Assembly: GCA_963714795.1 (NCBI GenBank) | Contig: CAVQPS010000008.1 | Location: forward strand, 62,001 to 126,000 | DNA length: 64,000 nucleotides | Direction of reading: 5' to 3' | Source: DATIXJ01 sp963714795 | Lineage (GTDB): Bacteria > Bacteroidota > Ignavibacteria > UBA10030 > SZUA-254 | Shown here: one piece after another, positions 7,787 through 18,138 of the stretch | How the letters are laid out: each line of letters opens with the position of its first letter | Position numbering within the stretch: the first letter of the stretch is position 1 | The notes under the pieces: generated by a model | Told to the model about the DNA's origin: nothing | The model's database searches: none | Seen by the model: the letters and a program-made list of their open reading frames with translations, nothing else | Position numbers and translations under genes: made by a program

Positions 7787-10088
7787 ATGGCTCAATCCCA
7801 ACGAAAAAATACCGGCCCAAACAATACTCTCGCGTTGCCGGAAATACAAGACTGGCATGCGATTGTTGCCATCTGTCTTTCCGCTGCGATATTCTTTCGG
7901 GATATTCTTCTGCAGAAAGCATTTTTTTGGGAAGACTTTCTCTACCAGTATTATCCGAACCGGTTTTTTGCGGCAGTGTCAATGTCCCGCGGCGAATTGC
8001 CGCTCTGGAATCCTTTCACATTTAACGGAACACCGTTCCAGGCCGATATGCAGTCGGCATTGTTTTATATTCCGAATCTCCTGCTGACATTGTTTGTCAG
8101 CGACGGACGGTTGAGTGCCTTCTGGGTCGAATTGTTCATTATCATCCATTTCATGATCGCCGGCGTCAGCATGTATTACCTGGCGAGAGATTTCGGTTTG
8201 CCGCGGTTTGCGTCGTTGTTCAGCGGCATGGTATATATGTTTTCCGGCTTCATGATCACGCACGCGATTCACCAGGTGATTATCTGCCAGGTGGCATGGC
8301 TTCCGTTGATTCTTCTTCTGTTCCGGAAAATGTTCCACCAGCGTTCTCTTCTCTGGATGATCGTCGGAGGCCTCGTGCTTGGTCATGCCGTGCTCGCCGG
8401 ATTTCCGCAGGTATCGCTTTATATTTTCTTTTTCATATTTCTCTATTTTGTTTTCGAATTCGTTTCTTCCGTTCGTCAGGATGGATGGAAAAAATGTTTT
8501 CCGCTCGCGATGCTTGCCGCAGGAATGATCGTGATTTCCATCGGCTTCACCGCGCTTCAACTGCTACCGACGATTGAACTGGCTCCGTTGTCGCAGCGTG
8601 CGGAAATTACGTATGAGAAGTCGCTCGAAGGAGTGATGAGCTGGGGACAGCTTGTCACGATGATCGTTCCGAAATTTTTCGGATCGAGCGGTTCGCAGGG
8701 ATCGAATTATTGGGGACCGGGCGTCTACTGGGCATATTGGGAAACATCGATCTATGTCGGAATTCCCGCTCTCGTGTTCATCATTTTTTCGACTTTTGCC
8801 TTCCGGAAAAATAAGTACATCGCATTTTTCTGCTCTATCGTTGTCTTCACGTTGCTGTACTCCGTCGGAGATAGTTTTATTCTTCATAAATTCTTTTTTT
8901 ATGTCGTTCCTGGATTCAGTAAATTCCGCAGTATCGGCAGGATAACACTGTTGCTGGCGTTGTCAGCGGCAATGTTAAGCGGATTCGGAATTCAGGTTGC
9001 CCTCGATTATATCGGATCGTCACGGAAAAAATTTCAACAAATAATTTTTGCCGCCGGCGGATTCGGCATTCTTCTCTGGATTGCCGTTCAATCGGGCTTT
9101 TTACAGCCGTCGGAAACTCACGCAGTTGTACCAACAAGTTCATGCACCGGCAGTCAGTGAAACTACCACGGCATTGATTCTCATTATCGTGACAATCGGA
9201 ATTCTTTTTCTTCTCGGAAGAAAAACAATCGGAACGGCCGCCGCTATCATGTTGCTTCTTCTCGTGCAGTTTGTTGATGTTCAAATTTTCGGTTTCAATC
9301 AGAATAACAGCAGTACCGATCCCAAAGAATATTACGGGCGAACCTCCGGACTTGTCAACATGTTGAAAGAGGACGGAGCGCATGAATATTTCCGCATCAA
9401 TGCCCGTCAGGGCGGTGCGATGCTGCTGGACAGAAACCAGGGAATGGTCGATCAGATATTTTTGATGGAAGGATACACACCGCTTTCTCTTCAGCGGTTT
9501 ACCCCGCCCGGAAGCAGTTGGAGCCGTATCTGCGATCTCATGAATGCTAAATATCGTATCGTTGTCGACGAGTCCCAACGAAAAATGAATATTGCCACAT
9601 CGACGACGTATCTTCCACGCGCGTTTTTTGTTTCCGAAGCAAAAATTCTTCCGGACGAAACAGAGCAAAAAGCATTCATGGAAAGCGATGCTTTCAATCC
9701 GTCCAGGGTTGTCGTCTTGGATGACGATCCGCATTTTCCATTAACTTCTCCGCCGGACAGCATGGCGGGAAAAGCGACAATAACTTCGTACCATCTTAAC
9801 AGTATTTCACTCGACGTTACAGCTCCTCATAACGGCTTTCTCGTCTTAAGCGAAGTGTATTATCCCGGATGGCATGCCTATGATAACGGCACGCAATCGC
9901 CGTTATACCGCGGCGATTGGAATTTGCGTGCAATTCCGGTTCGCGAAGGAAAACATTCCATCGAAGTCCGGTTCGAACCGGATTCATTCCGCCGTGGAGC
10001 ATGGATTACCGCGGTAACGATTGGATTGTCGTTTGTAGGAATTGTATATTCGGTTGTGAAAAAACGTTCAAAACCTCCTTCTGCATGA
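7787..10088 (+). CDS. YfhO-family multi-pass membrane protein (GT-C-like), one frameshift
   Basis: Read as one gene of about 765 residues. The first frame (7787 to about 9110) has many membrane helices and a GT-C-like first loop (FFWEDFLYQYYPNRFFAAV, then LPLWNPFTFNGTPFQAD). The second frame resumes near 9110 (LTQLYQQVHAPAVS) and ends with a periplasmic beta-rich part (VLSEVYYPGWHAYDNG) and a last helix. Removing one A from GGAAACTC joins the frames. It resembles Bacillus YfhO, which is linked to glycosylation of teichoic acids with a polyprenyl-phosphate sugar. It probably decorates a surface glycan. A paralogue lies at 29410. Confidence 0.8.
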
Positions 10089-10095
10089 TTGTATC

Positions 10096-11014
10096 ATGTA
10101 CTCGATTGTAATTCCGATATATAACGAGCATGAAACCATTCCCGAACTTCACCGGCGGTTGAATGAAGTTATGAATTCTCTTGATGAATCTTCCGAAGTC
10201 ATATTTGTGGATGACGGAAGCGTCGACAATTCGTTCCAGCTATTGAATGATATTCACACAAAAGATCCGAGGTTCAAGGTATCTGCGGTTTTCCAGAAAT
10301 TTCGGACACCAGATGGCAATCAGCGCCGGTATCGATCATGCTTCCGGTGACGCAGTCATCCTGATGGATGGCGATCTTCAGGACCCGCCGGAAATCGTGC
10401 CGCGCTTTCTTGCCAAATGGCGTGAAGGATTTGAAGTCGTGTATGCCATCCGGAAAAAACGGAAAGAGAATATTTTCAAGCGCGCCGCGTACGCATCTTT
10501 TTATCGCATACTTCGTGTTCTTTCGTATCTCGAGATTCCTCTCGACTCCGGTGATTTTTGTTTGATGGATAAAAAGGTCGTCGCGGTCATCCGTGATTTG
10601 CGTGAACGCAGCCGCTTTGTGCGCGGGTTGCGGACATGGGCGGGATTCAGACAAATCGGATTGGAATATGAACGGGATGCCCGGTATGCCGGCGATCCGA
10701 AATATACATTCACCAAATTGATGAAGCTTGCGTATGACGGGCTTCTGTCGTTTTCCGTCGTCCCGTTACGGATGGCGGTGTATACGGGATTCGGTTTTGC
10801 CACATGCGCATTCCTCGGCGGCCTTTTTATCATTTACCGGAAACTTGTCAATGAAATCGATGTCGTCGGCTGGGCATCGACGATCGTGATCATGGCATTC
10901 CTCGGCGGACTGATCCTGATGACGCTCGGTGTTATCGGTGAGTATGTCGGAAGAATTTATGATGAAGTGAAACAACGACCGCTGTATGTCGTGAGAGATA
11001 AACTGGGGTTTTGA
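10096..11014 (+). CDS. GT2 glycosyltransferase (DPM1/GtrB-like), one frameshift
   Basis: The first frame gives MYSIVIPIYNEHETIPELHR and VIFVDDGSVDNS. The second, from about 10276, gives YLRFSRNFGHQMAISAGIDH, then ILMDGDLQDPPE, and a C-terminal pair of membrane helices (the segments with FGFATCAFLGGLFIIY and IVIMAFLGGLILMTLGVIGE). An extra G in AAGGTAT explains the break. The ending VGRIYDEVKQRPLYVVR is typical of GtrB/bactoprenol glucosyltransferase-like enzymes. It probably makes a polyprenyl-phosphate sugar donor for the YfhO protein just upstream. Confidence 0.85.
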
Positions 11015-11023
11015 CAACACGGC

Positions 11024-12138
11024 ATGAAAATTCTCATCATCGGAACCGCCTATCCTCTTCGCGGTGGCATCGCCCACTTTAACGCCCTTCTTGGGTCCCA
11101 TTTACAAAAAAAACACATCGTCGAGACAATCACCTTCAAACGGCAGTATCCGAAATTTTTATTTCCCGGAACGACGCAGGATGAAACCGGCGAACATCAC
11201 GGTGAAATTCCCGCGCCGCAACTTATCGATTCCATCAATCCTTTGAATTGGCTCCATGTTGCCGGAGAAGTCGCTCGGCGCAAACCTGATCTTTTGATTT
11301 TCAAATACTGGCTGCCGTTTTTCGGTCCCTGTTTCGGGACTATCGCGAAATTCGCAAAGAAGAAAACGGGTGCGTCGGTGATATTTATTTGTGATAATAT
11401 CATTCCGCATGAACGCCGTCCCGGCGACGTGGCATTTACACGTTATGCATTTCGCCATGCCGATGGGTTTCATCGTGCAATCCGATGCGGTCGAGCGGGA
11501 TCTTCTGACAGAAATTTCCCGGATCGTCTGTATCGAAAAGTTCCTCATCCGGTATATGAAAATTTTGGCGCTGCCATACTAGAAAGAATCGGCACGTACT
11601 GCTTTGGGAGTTTCTGCAAAAAAAGTTATGTTGTTTTTCGGCTATGTCCGTGCATACAAAGGATTGCTCGTCCTGATCGATGCGATGAAATTACTCGTCG
11701 ATGCCGGAATGACCGATTGCACACTGCTGGTCGTCGGCGAGTTTTATGACGATGAAACGCGGTACCGGAATCGTGTCCGCGAGCTCGGACTGGAACCATA
11801 TATCCGGTTCGTTTCCGAATATGTGCCGAACGATCAGGTGACGACATATTTCAGTGCGGCGGATGTTGTTGTCCTGCCGTATCTGTCCGCGACGCAAAGC
11901 GGTATCGTTCAGATCGCCTACAATTTCGATAAACCGGTTATCGCCACCGATACCGGCGGACTTGCGGAAGTAGTGGTCGATAAAAAGACCGGATTGATCG
12001 TTCCTCCTAATTCGCCGGAAGCGCTTGCCGGAGCAATCAAACAATTTTACACGGAGAATCGACGAACAGGAATTTGTCCGGAATGTCAAAACGGAAAAAC
12101 AAAAATATTCGTGGGATAATCTTGTGCAAGAATATTGA
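11024..12138 (+). CDS. GT4 family glycosyltransferase, four frameshifts
   Basis: Homology-style reading needs four indels: an extra G near 11474, a missing C near 11520, an extra A near 11583 and one extra base near 12060. The joined protein reads KILIIGTAYPLRGGIAHFNA, then HADG / FIVQSDAVERDLLTE / PDRLYRKVPHPVYENFG / SARTALGVSAKKVMLFFGYV, later SGIVQIAYNFDKPVIATDTG and a tail DEQEFVRNVK ending WDNLVQEY. These are the acceptor half, the hinge and the donor-binding EX7E-like region of GT-B enzymes. Every break lies in or beside a short homopolymer. The gene is more likely intact in the organism than a true pseudogene. Confidence 0.78.
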
Positions 12139-12171
12139 ATCATTGACGACAGAAATTCAATCACGGAAGAA

Positions 12172-12954
12172 ATGATGGAAATGACCGACGCGGGAAGAAT
12201 ATACTGGCAATATGAATATGACGTGATGGCGAAATATCTTCTTCCGCTGATGAAGTCGTGGGGAATAAAGATTGATGGTGCCACGGTGCTGGATGTCGGC
12301 TGCGGCGACGGCGGAGGCATCAGCGCGATGTACGATGCCGGCATGCAGTGTAAAGGTTTTGATCTTGAACAGCCGTACATCGATCTTGCCCATGCGATGA
12401 GCGGCGATCGGAAGATGGAAATGTTTGTCGGGAGTATTTATGCCAAACCGATTCCGCTGGAGGGCGAACGTTTTGATGTCGTTATTCTTCATGATGTCTT
12501 CGAACATATCGAGCGGAAAACATACGTGCTGGAAACGTTGAAAAAATATTTGAAACCGGACGGGAAACTTATCATCACCTATCCGCCGTACTATTCCGCG
12601 TTCGGTGCGCACCAGCAATTTCTGAAAGCGCCCTTCCGCCGGCTGCCGTTCTTTCATTTACTCCCGTTTGCCATTTCAACAATTCTTCCGCGTTTACAGA
12701 ACGAACAGCAGCGGCTTGTGGAAGAGATTCAGAAACTCGCCCGCCTGAAAATGGGTATTGCAAAATTTCAGCGGCTTGCACGCGAAACGGGATATTGTAT
12801 CACCCGTAGAAAATTTTATCTGATCGGCCCTAACCATATTCGTTTCGGTTTGAAACCGGTCGATGCCGGTATCGTCGGAATAATTCCGGGACTTCGCGAG
12901 CTTCTCGTTTCCGGTGTTGTCTACATTCTTTCGCTCGAAGAAAAGGACCGATAG
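12172..12954 (+). CDS. Class I SAM-dependent methyltransferase
   Basis: 260 residues. Motif I is VLDVGCGDGGGISAM (about 40-54), the acidic post-II residue is in GFDLEQPYI, and post-I/motif II regions read FDVVILHDVFEHI and LKPDGKLIITYPPYYSAFG. The C-terminal third is hydrophobic in places and may form a membrane-associated lid. It is preceded by GGAAG close to the ATG. Position between a GT4 gene and wecB suggests methylation of a sugar or lipid-linked glycan; substrate unknown. Confidence 0.82.
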   Translation: MMEMTDAGRIYWQYEYDVMAKYLLPLMKSWGIKIDGATVLDVGCGDGGGISAMYDAGMQCKGFDLEQPYIDLAHAMSGDRKMEMFVGSIYAKPIPLEGERFDVVILHDVFEHIERKTYVLETLKKYLKPDGKLIITYPPYYSAFGAHQQFLKAPFRRLPFFHLLPFAISTILPRLQNEQQRLVEEIQKLARLKMGIAKFQRLARETGYCITRRKFYLIGPNHIRFGLKPVDAGIVGIIPGLRELLVSGVVYILSLEEKDR

Positions 12955-12957
12955 TTT

Positions 12958-14075
12958 ATGAAAACCGCCGTTGTTTTCGGAACACGCCCCGAAGCGATCA
13001 AGATGGCGCCGATCGTAAAAGAACTTGAACGAAGGAAGCTGGAGCATATCGTCATCGTGACAGCTCAGCACCGGGGAATGCTCGACCAGATGCTTCAGAT
13101 ATTCAAGATTCATCCCCGCCTACGATCTCGATATCATGCAGACAGAATCAGGATCTGTTTCATGTGACCACCGCAGTGTTGGAGAAAATTAAACCGGTGT
13201 TGCAAAAAGAAATGCCGGATGTTCTGCTGGTGCAGGGCGACACGACGACGACGTTTGCCGCAAGTCTTGCCGCATTTTATCTGAAGATTCCCGTGGGGCA
13301 TGTCGAAGCGGGATTGCGGACATGGAATAAATTCAATCCGTTTCCGGAAGAAATGAACCGGCAGATAACCACGCGGCTGACGGAGTTTCATTTCCCGCCG
13401 ACCGAATGGGCGAAATCGAATTTACTGAAAGAAGGAATCCGACCGGAACATGTTTATGTCACCGGCAATACGGTCATCGATGCATTGCTGATGATCGTCG
13501 ATCCGAATTATCGGTTCACCGAACCGCCCCTGAACACGATCGATTTTTCGAACAGGAGAGTGATCGTGCTGACGTCGCATCGCCGCGAAAATTTCGGCGA
13601 GCCGATGGTGCACATTTTTACCGCTTGTCGTGATCTCGTGCAAAAATATCCCGATGTCGAATTGATTTATCCCGTTCATCCCAATCCGAACGTGCAGAAA
13701 GCGGCAAAGGAAATTCTTTCCAATGTCCCGCGTGTGCATTTGATCGAGCCGATGGATTACCGGCCGTTCGTTCAACTGATGAATAAAGCGTACCTGATCC
13801 TGACCGATTCCGGCGGCGTGCAGGAAGAAGCGCCGACGCTCGGCAAACCGGTTCTCGTTCTGCGAACGACCACGGAACGCCCCGAAGCGATCGAAGCCGG
13901 AACGGCTAAGCTTGTCGGAACAGACCGCGATACAATTTTCAAAACTGCCGATACCTTATTGTCAGATCGGAAAGCATATCTCGAAATGTCGACAAAGACG
14001 AATCCGTACGGAGACGGAAAATCCGCGCAGCGCATCGTCGATATCCTTCTGAAGAACATTACGAAAGCTTCGTGA
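12958..14075 (+). CDS. wecB: UDP-N-acetylglucosamine 2-epimerase (WecB-like), two frameshifts
   Basis: Converts UDP-GlcNAc to UDP-ManNAc, a precursor of surface glycans. The first frame has VVFGTRPEAIKMAPIVKELE. The intact long frame from 13164 has VQGDTTTTFAASLAAFYL, VGHVEAGLRT, TSHRRENFG, YPVHPNPNV, TDSGGVQEEAPTLGKPVLVL and TTERPEAIEAGT, all hallmark WecB motifs. Two extra bases (in CCCC near 13117 and near 13145) explain the break; correcting them gives HPAYDLDIMQT and QDLFHVTTAVLEKI as expected. ManNAc or its acid is therefore a likely component of the polymer. The gene follows the methyltransferase after 3 bases and overlaps the next GT2 start. Confidence 0.9.
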
Positions 14076-14977
14076 TGCCCGCACAATCTCCGCTTGTCTA
14101 TTGTATCGTTCTCACAATGAACGGCAAGGACGTTCTGACCGAAACGCTCGAATCGATCCGTGCGATGACCTACCCGAATTTCAAAGTTCTTGTTGTCGAT
14201 AACGGTTCGACCGACGGCACGCAGGAACATCTGAAAAAACATTTTCCGTGGCTGACATTGATCGAGAACGGCGAGAATCTCGGCGTCACCGGCGGCAGAA
14301 ACATCGGCATGAATTACGCGCTCGCACACGGCGCGGAATGGATTCATCATATCGATAACGACGTGAAAGTTGATCCGGAGCTTCTGACCGAATTGATGAA
14401 CGCGGCTTCGTCCGATCCGAAGATCGGCATTCTCGGCGCAAAAATTTATTATTATGCAAAACCGGATACGCTCTGGTATGCGGGCGGCAACGTCAACTAT
14501 TGGACGGGCATGGTCACGCACCGCGGCATCCGGAAAAAAGATACCGGCCAGTACGACCGGCTGGAAGATACGGCGTACGTCGTGGGATGTTCGTTCTGCA
14601 TCAGCAAAGCAGTGCTCGATCGCGTCGGCATGTTCGATCCGGTGTTCAATCCGTTTTACACGGAAGATTCCGATATGTGCGCTCGGGCGTTACGCGCGGG
14701 ATTCCGCGTGATCTATGTTCCCACGGCAAAAATCTGGCATCATGTTTCCACATCGAGCGGCGGCATCATCACGCCGAAGCGGATGACGCTGAAGATCGAG
14801 TACAATCTTATTTATTTCAAGCGGTATGCGCGATGGTATCACTGGCTGACGATTCCGTGGTGCATCGGATTTCTCACCTTTATTTTTCTTGTGAAGCAAT
14901 TGGTGCAAGGAAAGTTCAGCACGTTTCCTGCTCTCGGTCGCGGATTTGTTAAAGCCGTCCGCCGGCTCATTTCCTGA
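14075..14977 (+). CDS. GT2 glycosyltransferase (rhamnosyltransferase-like)
   Basis: 300 residues, cytosolic with a hydrophobic tail. Motifs: YCIVLTMNGKDVLTETLESI, VVDNGSTDGT, ENLGVTGGRNIGMNYAL, the metal site HIDNDVKVD, and the acceptor-side ED motif FYTEDSDMCARA. The ATG overlaps the wecB stop as TGATG; a GTG one codon upstream is also possible. It is paralogous to the GT2 at 26565, sharing LWYAGG, HRG and KDxGQY. WbbL-type enzymes in this group often add rhamnose; the real donor is unknown. Confidence 0.87.
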   Translation: MPAQSPLVYCIVLTMNGKDVLTETLESIRAMTYPNFKVLVVDNGSTDGTQEHLKKHFPWLTLIENGENLGVTGGRNIGMNYALAHGAEWIHHIDNDVKVDPELLTELMNAASSDPKIGILGAKIYYYAKPDTLWYAGGNVNYWTGMVTHRGIRKKDTGQYDRLEDTAYVVGCSFCISKAVLDRVGMFDPVFNPFYTEDSDMCARALRAGFRVIYVPTAKIWHHVSTSSGGIITPKRMTLKIEYNLIYFKRYARWYHWLTIPWCIGFLTFIFLVKQLVQGKFSTFPALGRGFVKAVRRLIS

Positions 14978-14991
14978 CCTGAATACCTCCC

Positions 14992-15267
14992 GTCATTCCC
15001 GTCCCGAAGGGATCCCTTCGGGAAATGCTTCAATCGGGAATCCAGAAGGAGTGCTTCTGTGTTTTGGATTCCCACTAACAACATGTCACAAAGTGATCCC
15101 CTTGAGATGGGAATGACAAAATAATAAAAAACCAAGACGGGTGTGCTTGGTGCCGTCTCCCGGTTTTCGGGTCCGGGAGCGGTCATTCCCACAAACAGAT
15201 GTCCCCTTGAGTGGGGCAATCCGACGGGTGTGCTTGGTTTTGTCCCGTCATTCCCACGTAGTGGGAT
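14992..15267. repeat. GTCATTCCC-type palindromic intergenic repeats, several partial copies
   Basis: The gap before the LamG genes holds GTCATTCCCGTCCC, a CGAAGGGATCCCTTCG palindrome, CGGGAATCC, TGGATTCCC, GGGAATGAC and two further GTCATTCCCAC copies. About 100 bases match 34582-34690 with few differences. The AACCAAGACGGG part is the reverse complement of the left flank of that copy, so the elements are palindromic and mobile-looking. No coding role is visible. Confidence 0.75.
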
Positions 15268-15493
15268 GAGTTTTCCTTTATTCTACTCCTGAATTACCCG
15301 CTTTCTTCAAAATAATCCTCTTTTCCGGGTAACTGTGACCAGCGTAGTTGACACTTTCTCTTGAATTAATTACATTCTGTCTGAGGGTCACTCCGTTCAA
15401 GTTCTTTTCAGATTTTGATATTCCAACTGTTGTAAACTCATAAAGCAGTTTCATAAACGAAACTGCCCTGTCACCCTTATGGAGGGATTCAGT

Positions 15494-16666
15494 ATGACTG
15501 CATTCAATAAGTATTTCGCTCGCGATAGAAAAATTCTTTTCATTCTTGCCGTAACATTTGCTCTCGTTCAGCTTAGCTGCAAAAACGGTGATCTCCTTAC
15601 GTCGACCGGAGGTAACCAGACCAGCACTAATCCGGGAACGGTCGCGTTGCGGTTCGATCAGTCTCCTGCCGGCATAACGCAGGTCGTAGCACACCTGACC
15701 CGGCAAGGATTCTCCGGTCTGATGCTGGTGCTGACGATCCGTGATTCCGGCGGCGGTGCATCCGGTACGTTGAATAATGTCGCCGCAGGAACATGGCATT
15801 TGGAAGTGGATGCATTGAATGATTCCGGTGTTGTCAAATATTCCGGCCAGACCGATGTCAATGTGATCGGCGGACAAACAATTCCGGTCAGTCTTGTTTT
15901 ACAACCGACAACCGGTTCCATCGATATTAATGTGACGTGGGGCGGTTTGTGCTATCCGCCGCCGCCGGGCATTACAAACTGGTGGCCTGCTGATTCCAGT
16001 GCTGCGGATATCGTCGGTTACAGTTCTGCAATCCTGGTGAATGGAGCGACGTACGGTCCCGGAAAAGTTGGGAGCGCGTTTTTATTCGACGGCGTTCAGT
16101 CGTATATCGAGTTGCCTTCAGTTTACCCCACTCCGATTTCAACCGATAGAATTCCTCATCCTCTTCAACTGAAGGGGAGCTTCACGGTGGAAGCATGGAT
16201 TTATCCGACGAACGACAGTATCGGCGCAGTTTTCTCTCAATGGGGCGGTTACTACGAGTGGACAAATCAGCGTTGTGTCGGGTTCGGCATGATCAAAGGC
16301 GGAAATCTCCGCTTCGGTGTGACCGACACGGCACATCAGAACGATGAATCGTTTCACGATTTCGATACGCAGGGCGGCGTCCTGACGGTGAATTCCTGGA
16401 ATCACGTCGCAGCGGTGTACAATCAGGATCTCGGTGAACGGCAAATCTTTGTGAACGGCATAAAGGTTGCCGATAGGACCGATCCGCCGTTCAAGATATT
16501 TCAAAGTATCGCATCGTTCACCTGCGGCGCGCAGGAATTTGCACCGGGCATGATCGCTTCGAATTTTCCGGGCAAGATCGACGAGCTTTCACTCTATGAT
16601 CGTGCGTTATCACCGGATGAGATTGCAGGAATCTATCAGGCAGGAAGTTACGGTAAATGTCATTAA
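15494..16666 (+). CDS. LamG-domain lipoprotein, first of a tandem pair
   Basis: 390 residues from the ATG that follows GGAGGG by 7 bases. The signal peptide ends in a lipobox-like LVQLSC, so the protein is probably lipid-anchored. Residues about 40-150 form a beta-rich domain (VTWGG at its end), and about 160-385 a LamG/concanavalin-like lectin domain, with FTVEAWIYPTNDS, NSWNHVAAVYNQD, RQIFVNGIKVAD and GKIDELSLYDRALSPDEIAG. Such domains bind carbohydrate or act as surface adhesins. The next gene is a paralogue. It sits inside a glycan cluster but has its own ribosome site and repeats upstream. Confidence 0.82.
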   Translation: MTAFNKYFARDRKILFILAVTFALVQLSCKNGDLLTSTGGNQTSTNPGTVALRFDQSPAGITQVVAHLTRQGFSGLMLVLTIRDSGGGASGTLNNVAAGTWHLEVDALNDSGVVKYSGQTDVNVIGGQTIPVSLVLQPTTGSIDINVTWGGLCYPPPPGITNWWPADSSAADIVGYSSAILVNGATYGPGKVGSAFLFDGVQSYIELPSVYPTPISTDRIPHPLQLKGSFTVEAWIYPTNDSIGAVFSQWGGYYEWTNQRCVGFGMIKGGNLRFGVTDTAHQNDESFHDFDTQGGVLTVNSWNHVAAVYNQDLGERQIFVNGIKVADRTDPPFKIFQSIASFTCGAQEFAPGMIASNFPGKIDELSLYDRALSPDEIAGIYQAGSYGKCH

Positions 16667-16748
16667 CCAATAAAAAGAAAAAACGTCATATTGAGGATAG
16701 TGAGGATTTGAGTTTCATGCGGCTAAAATTTCAAAGAGGAGTAATGCT

Positions 16749-17886
16749 ATGAAACAATTCATGAGAGCAGTGGTAGTGTTCATTGCAGTGGTAATGGTAT
16801 TGGTTGTTTTCGGTCCGGGATGTAAAGATCAAAGCACGGATCCCGGGCAGGGCAATGGAGGGTCTTCCCAGGCAGGCAAGCTGTCGTTTTCATTTACCAG
16901 CGTTCCGACTGCAGTGGTAAAAGTGGTGGCTACGTTGACGCGAAATGGATTTCCGAATCAGACGCTGACATTAAATATTTCGGATACCGGTCGTTCCGCT
17001 TCCGGATCGATAACAAACGTTGCATCGGGAACGTGGCATCTCGAAGTGGATGCGCTGAGTGACAGTTCCACCGTGCTCTATACCGGTTCAACCGACGTCG
17101 ATGTGATTCCGGGGCAAACGGTCCTGGTGAACCTGCAATTACATCCCGCGACAGGGAATATCGATATCCAGGTGACCTGGGCTACCGGTTGCGTACCGGC
17201 GCCTGACGGACTGGTGAGCTGGTGGAAGGGTGAAGGGAACGACTACGATGCGATGGGGATAAATAATGGCACGCCGATAAACGGCAGTTTCTTTGCAACC
17301 GGAAAGGTCGGTTCGGCATTCCTTTTTGAAAGCGCGAATAATTTCGTACGGATCCCCAATTCCCCGAGCTTAAATCCTTCAGGCAGTTTCAGTATCGAGG
17401 GATGGATATATCCAACAAGTGACTATCAACGTGGGGCAATCATTGGCAAGTGGGGCGATGAAAATGGGTGGTATGGACAGGAGTCATGGTATTTGGGCGT
17501 AGCGCCTGGTGGTGCGACTTGAATTTTCTCTCTCCGATTCAGCACATCAACATGATATCACATTTGTTGAATTTATTAGTCCTTATGATGTTTTAACACT
17601 CAATGCATGGAACCACGTTTCCGGTGTTTATGATAAAAATACGGGAACGCGGCGAATGTATGTCAACGGCGTAAAAGTTGCAGAAAAAGATAGCTCATTC
17701 ATGAATATTTTTAATGGAATTGCAGATGTAAGTATAGGCGCCCATCTACGTACACCTGATACAACGGAATATCAATTCCGTGGAATGATTGATGAAATAT
17801 CAATCTATAATAGTGCCCTGACAGATGCCGATAATCTCAGAACATCTTTTTATCAGGCAGTAACGGCAAATGTCATTAGACAGTAA
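16749..17886 (+). CDS. LamG-domain lipoprotein, second of a tandem pair, one frameshift
   Basis: The paralogue of the gene at 15494. Signal peptide MKQFMRAVVVFIAVVMVLVV with a Cys after FGPG, then the same beta domain (TRNGFPNQTLTLNIS, ASGTWHLEVDALSDS) and a LamG domain (VSWWKGEGN, FSIEGWIYPTS). The first frame ends at 17522, but GGTGGTGCGACTT minus one G joins it to RLEFSLSDSAHQHD and the rest (NAWNHVSGVYDKNTG, GMIDEISIYNSAL). The ribosome site is GAGGAG. It is closed by a terminator. Likely a surface-exposed carbohydrate-binding or adhesive protein. Confidence 0.8.
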
Positions 17887-17912
17887 GAAATGATTTGTTG
17901 TTGTTTTTAAGT

Positions 17913-17952
17913 AAGTCCCGGCTTGTTATGTTTGCAGGTCGGGACTTTTTTT
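17913..17952 (+). terminator. Rho-independent terminator after the LamG pair
   Basis: AAGTCCCG and CGGGACTT form a perfect 8-base stem with a long loop, followed by a T run. It lies 27 bases after the stop of the second LamG gene. Confidence 0.8.
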
Positions 17953-18138
17953 GAATGGAATGTATCTTTTGCAATTCGTGAAATCATAATGGATAGATTC
18001 TTTTGGGGTTTCGTTTGTTGCGTGAAACGCAAATATTATCTATATTATTTTCTTTGATAATTCATATTCTGTTTGCTAAACACGCAATTATTCGTGACGT
18101 GAACGGTATTTTCAATTCTCCAAATTTAAAACAGTAGC

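Noticed and set aside
11024..12138. True pseudogene
   Set aside because: All conserved segments survive in alternating frames with homopolymer-associated single-base changes, which fits sequencing error better than decay.
14992..15267. CRISPR array
   Set aside because: The repeats are palindromic, of unequal spacing and with similar content between them; there are no regular spacers and no cas genes.
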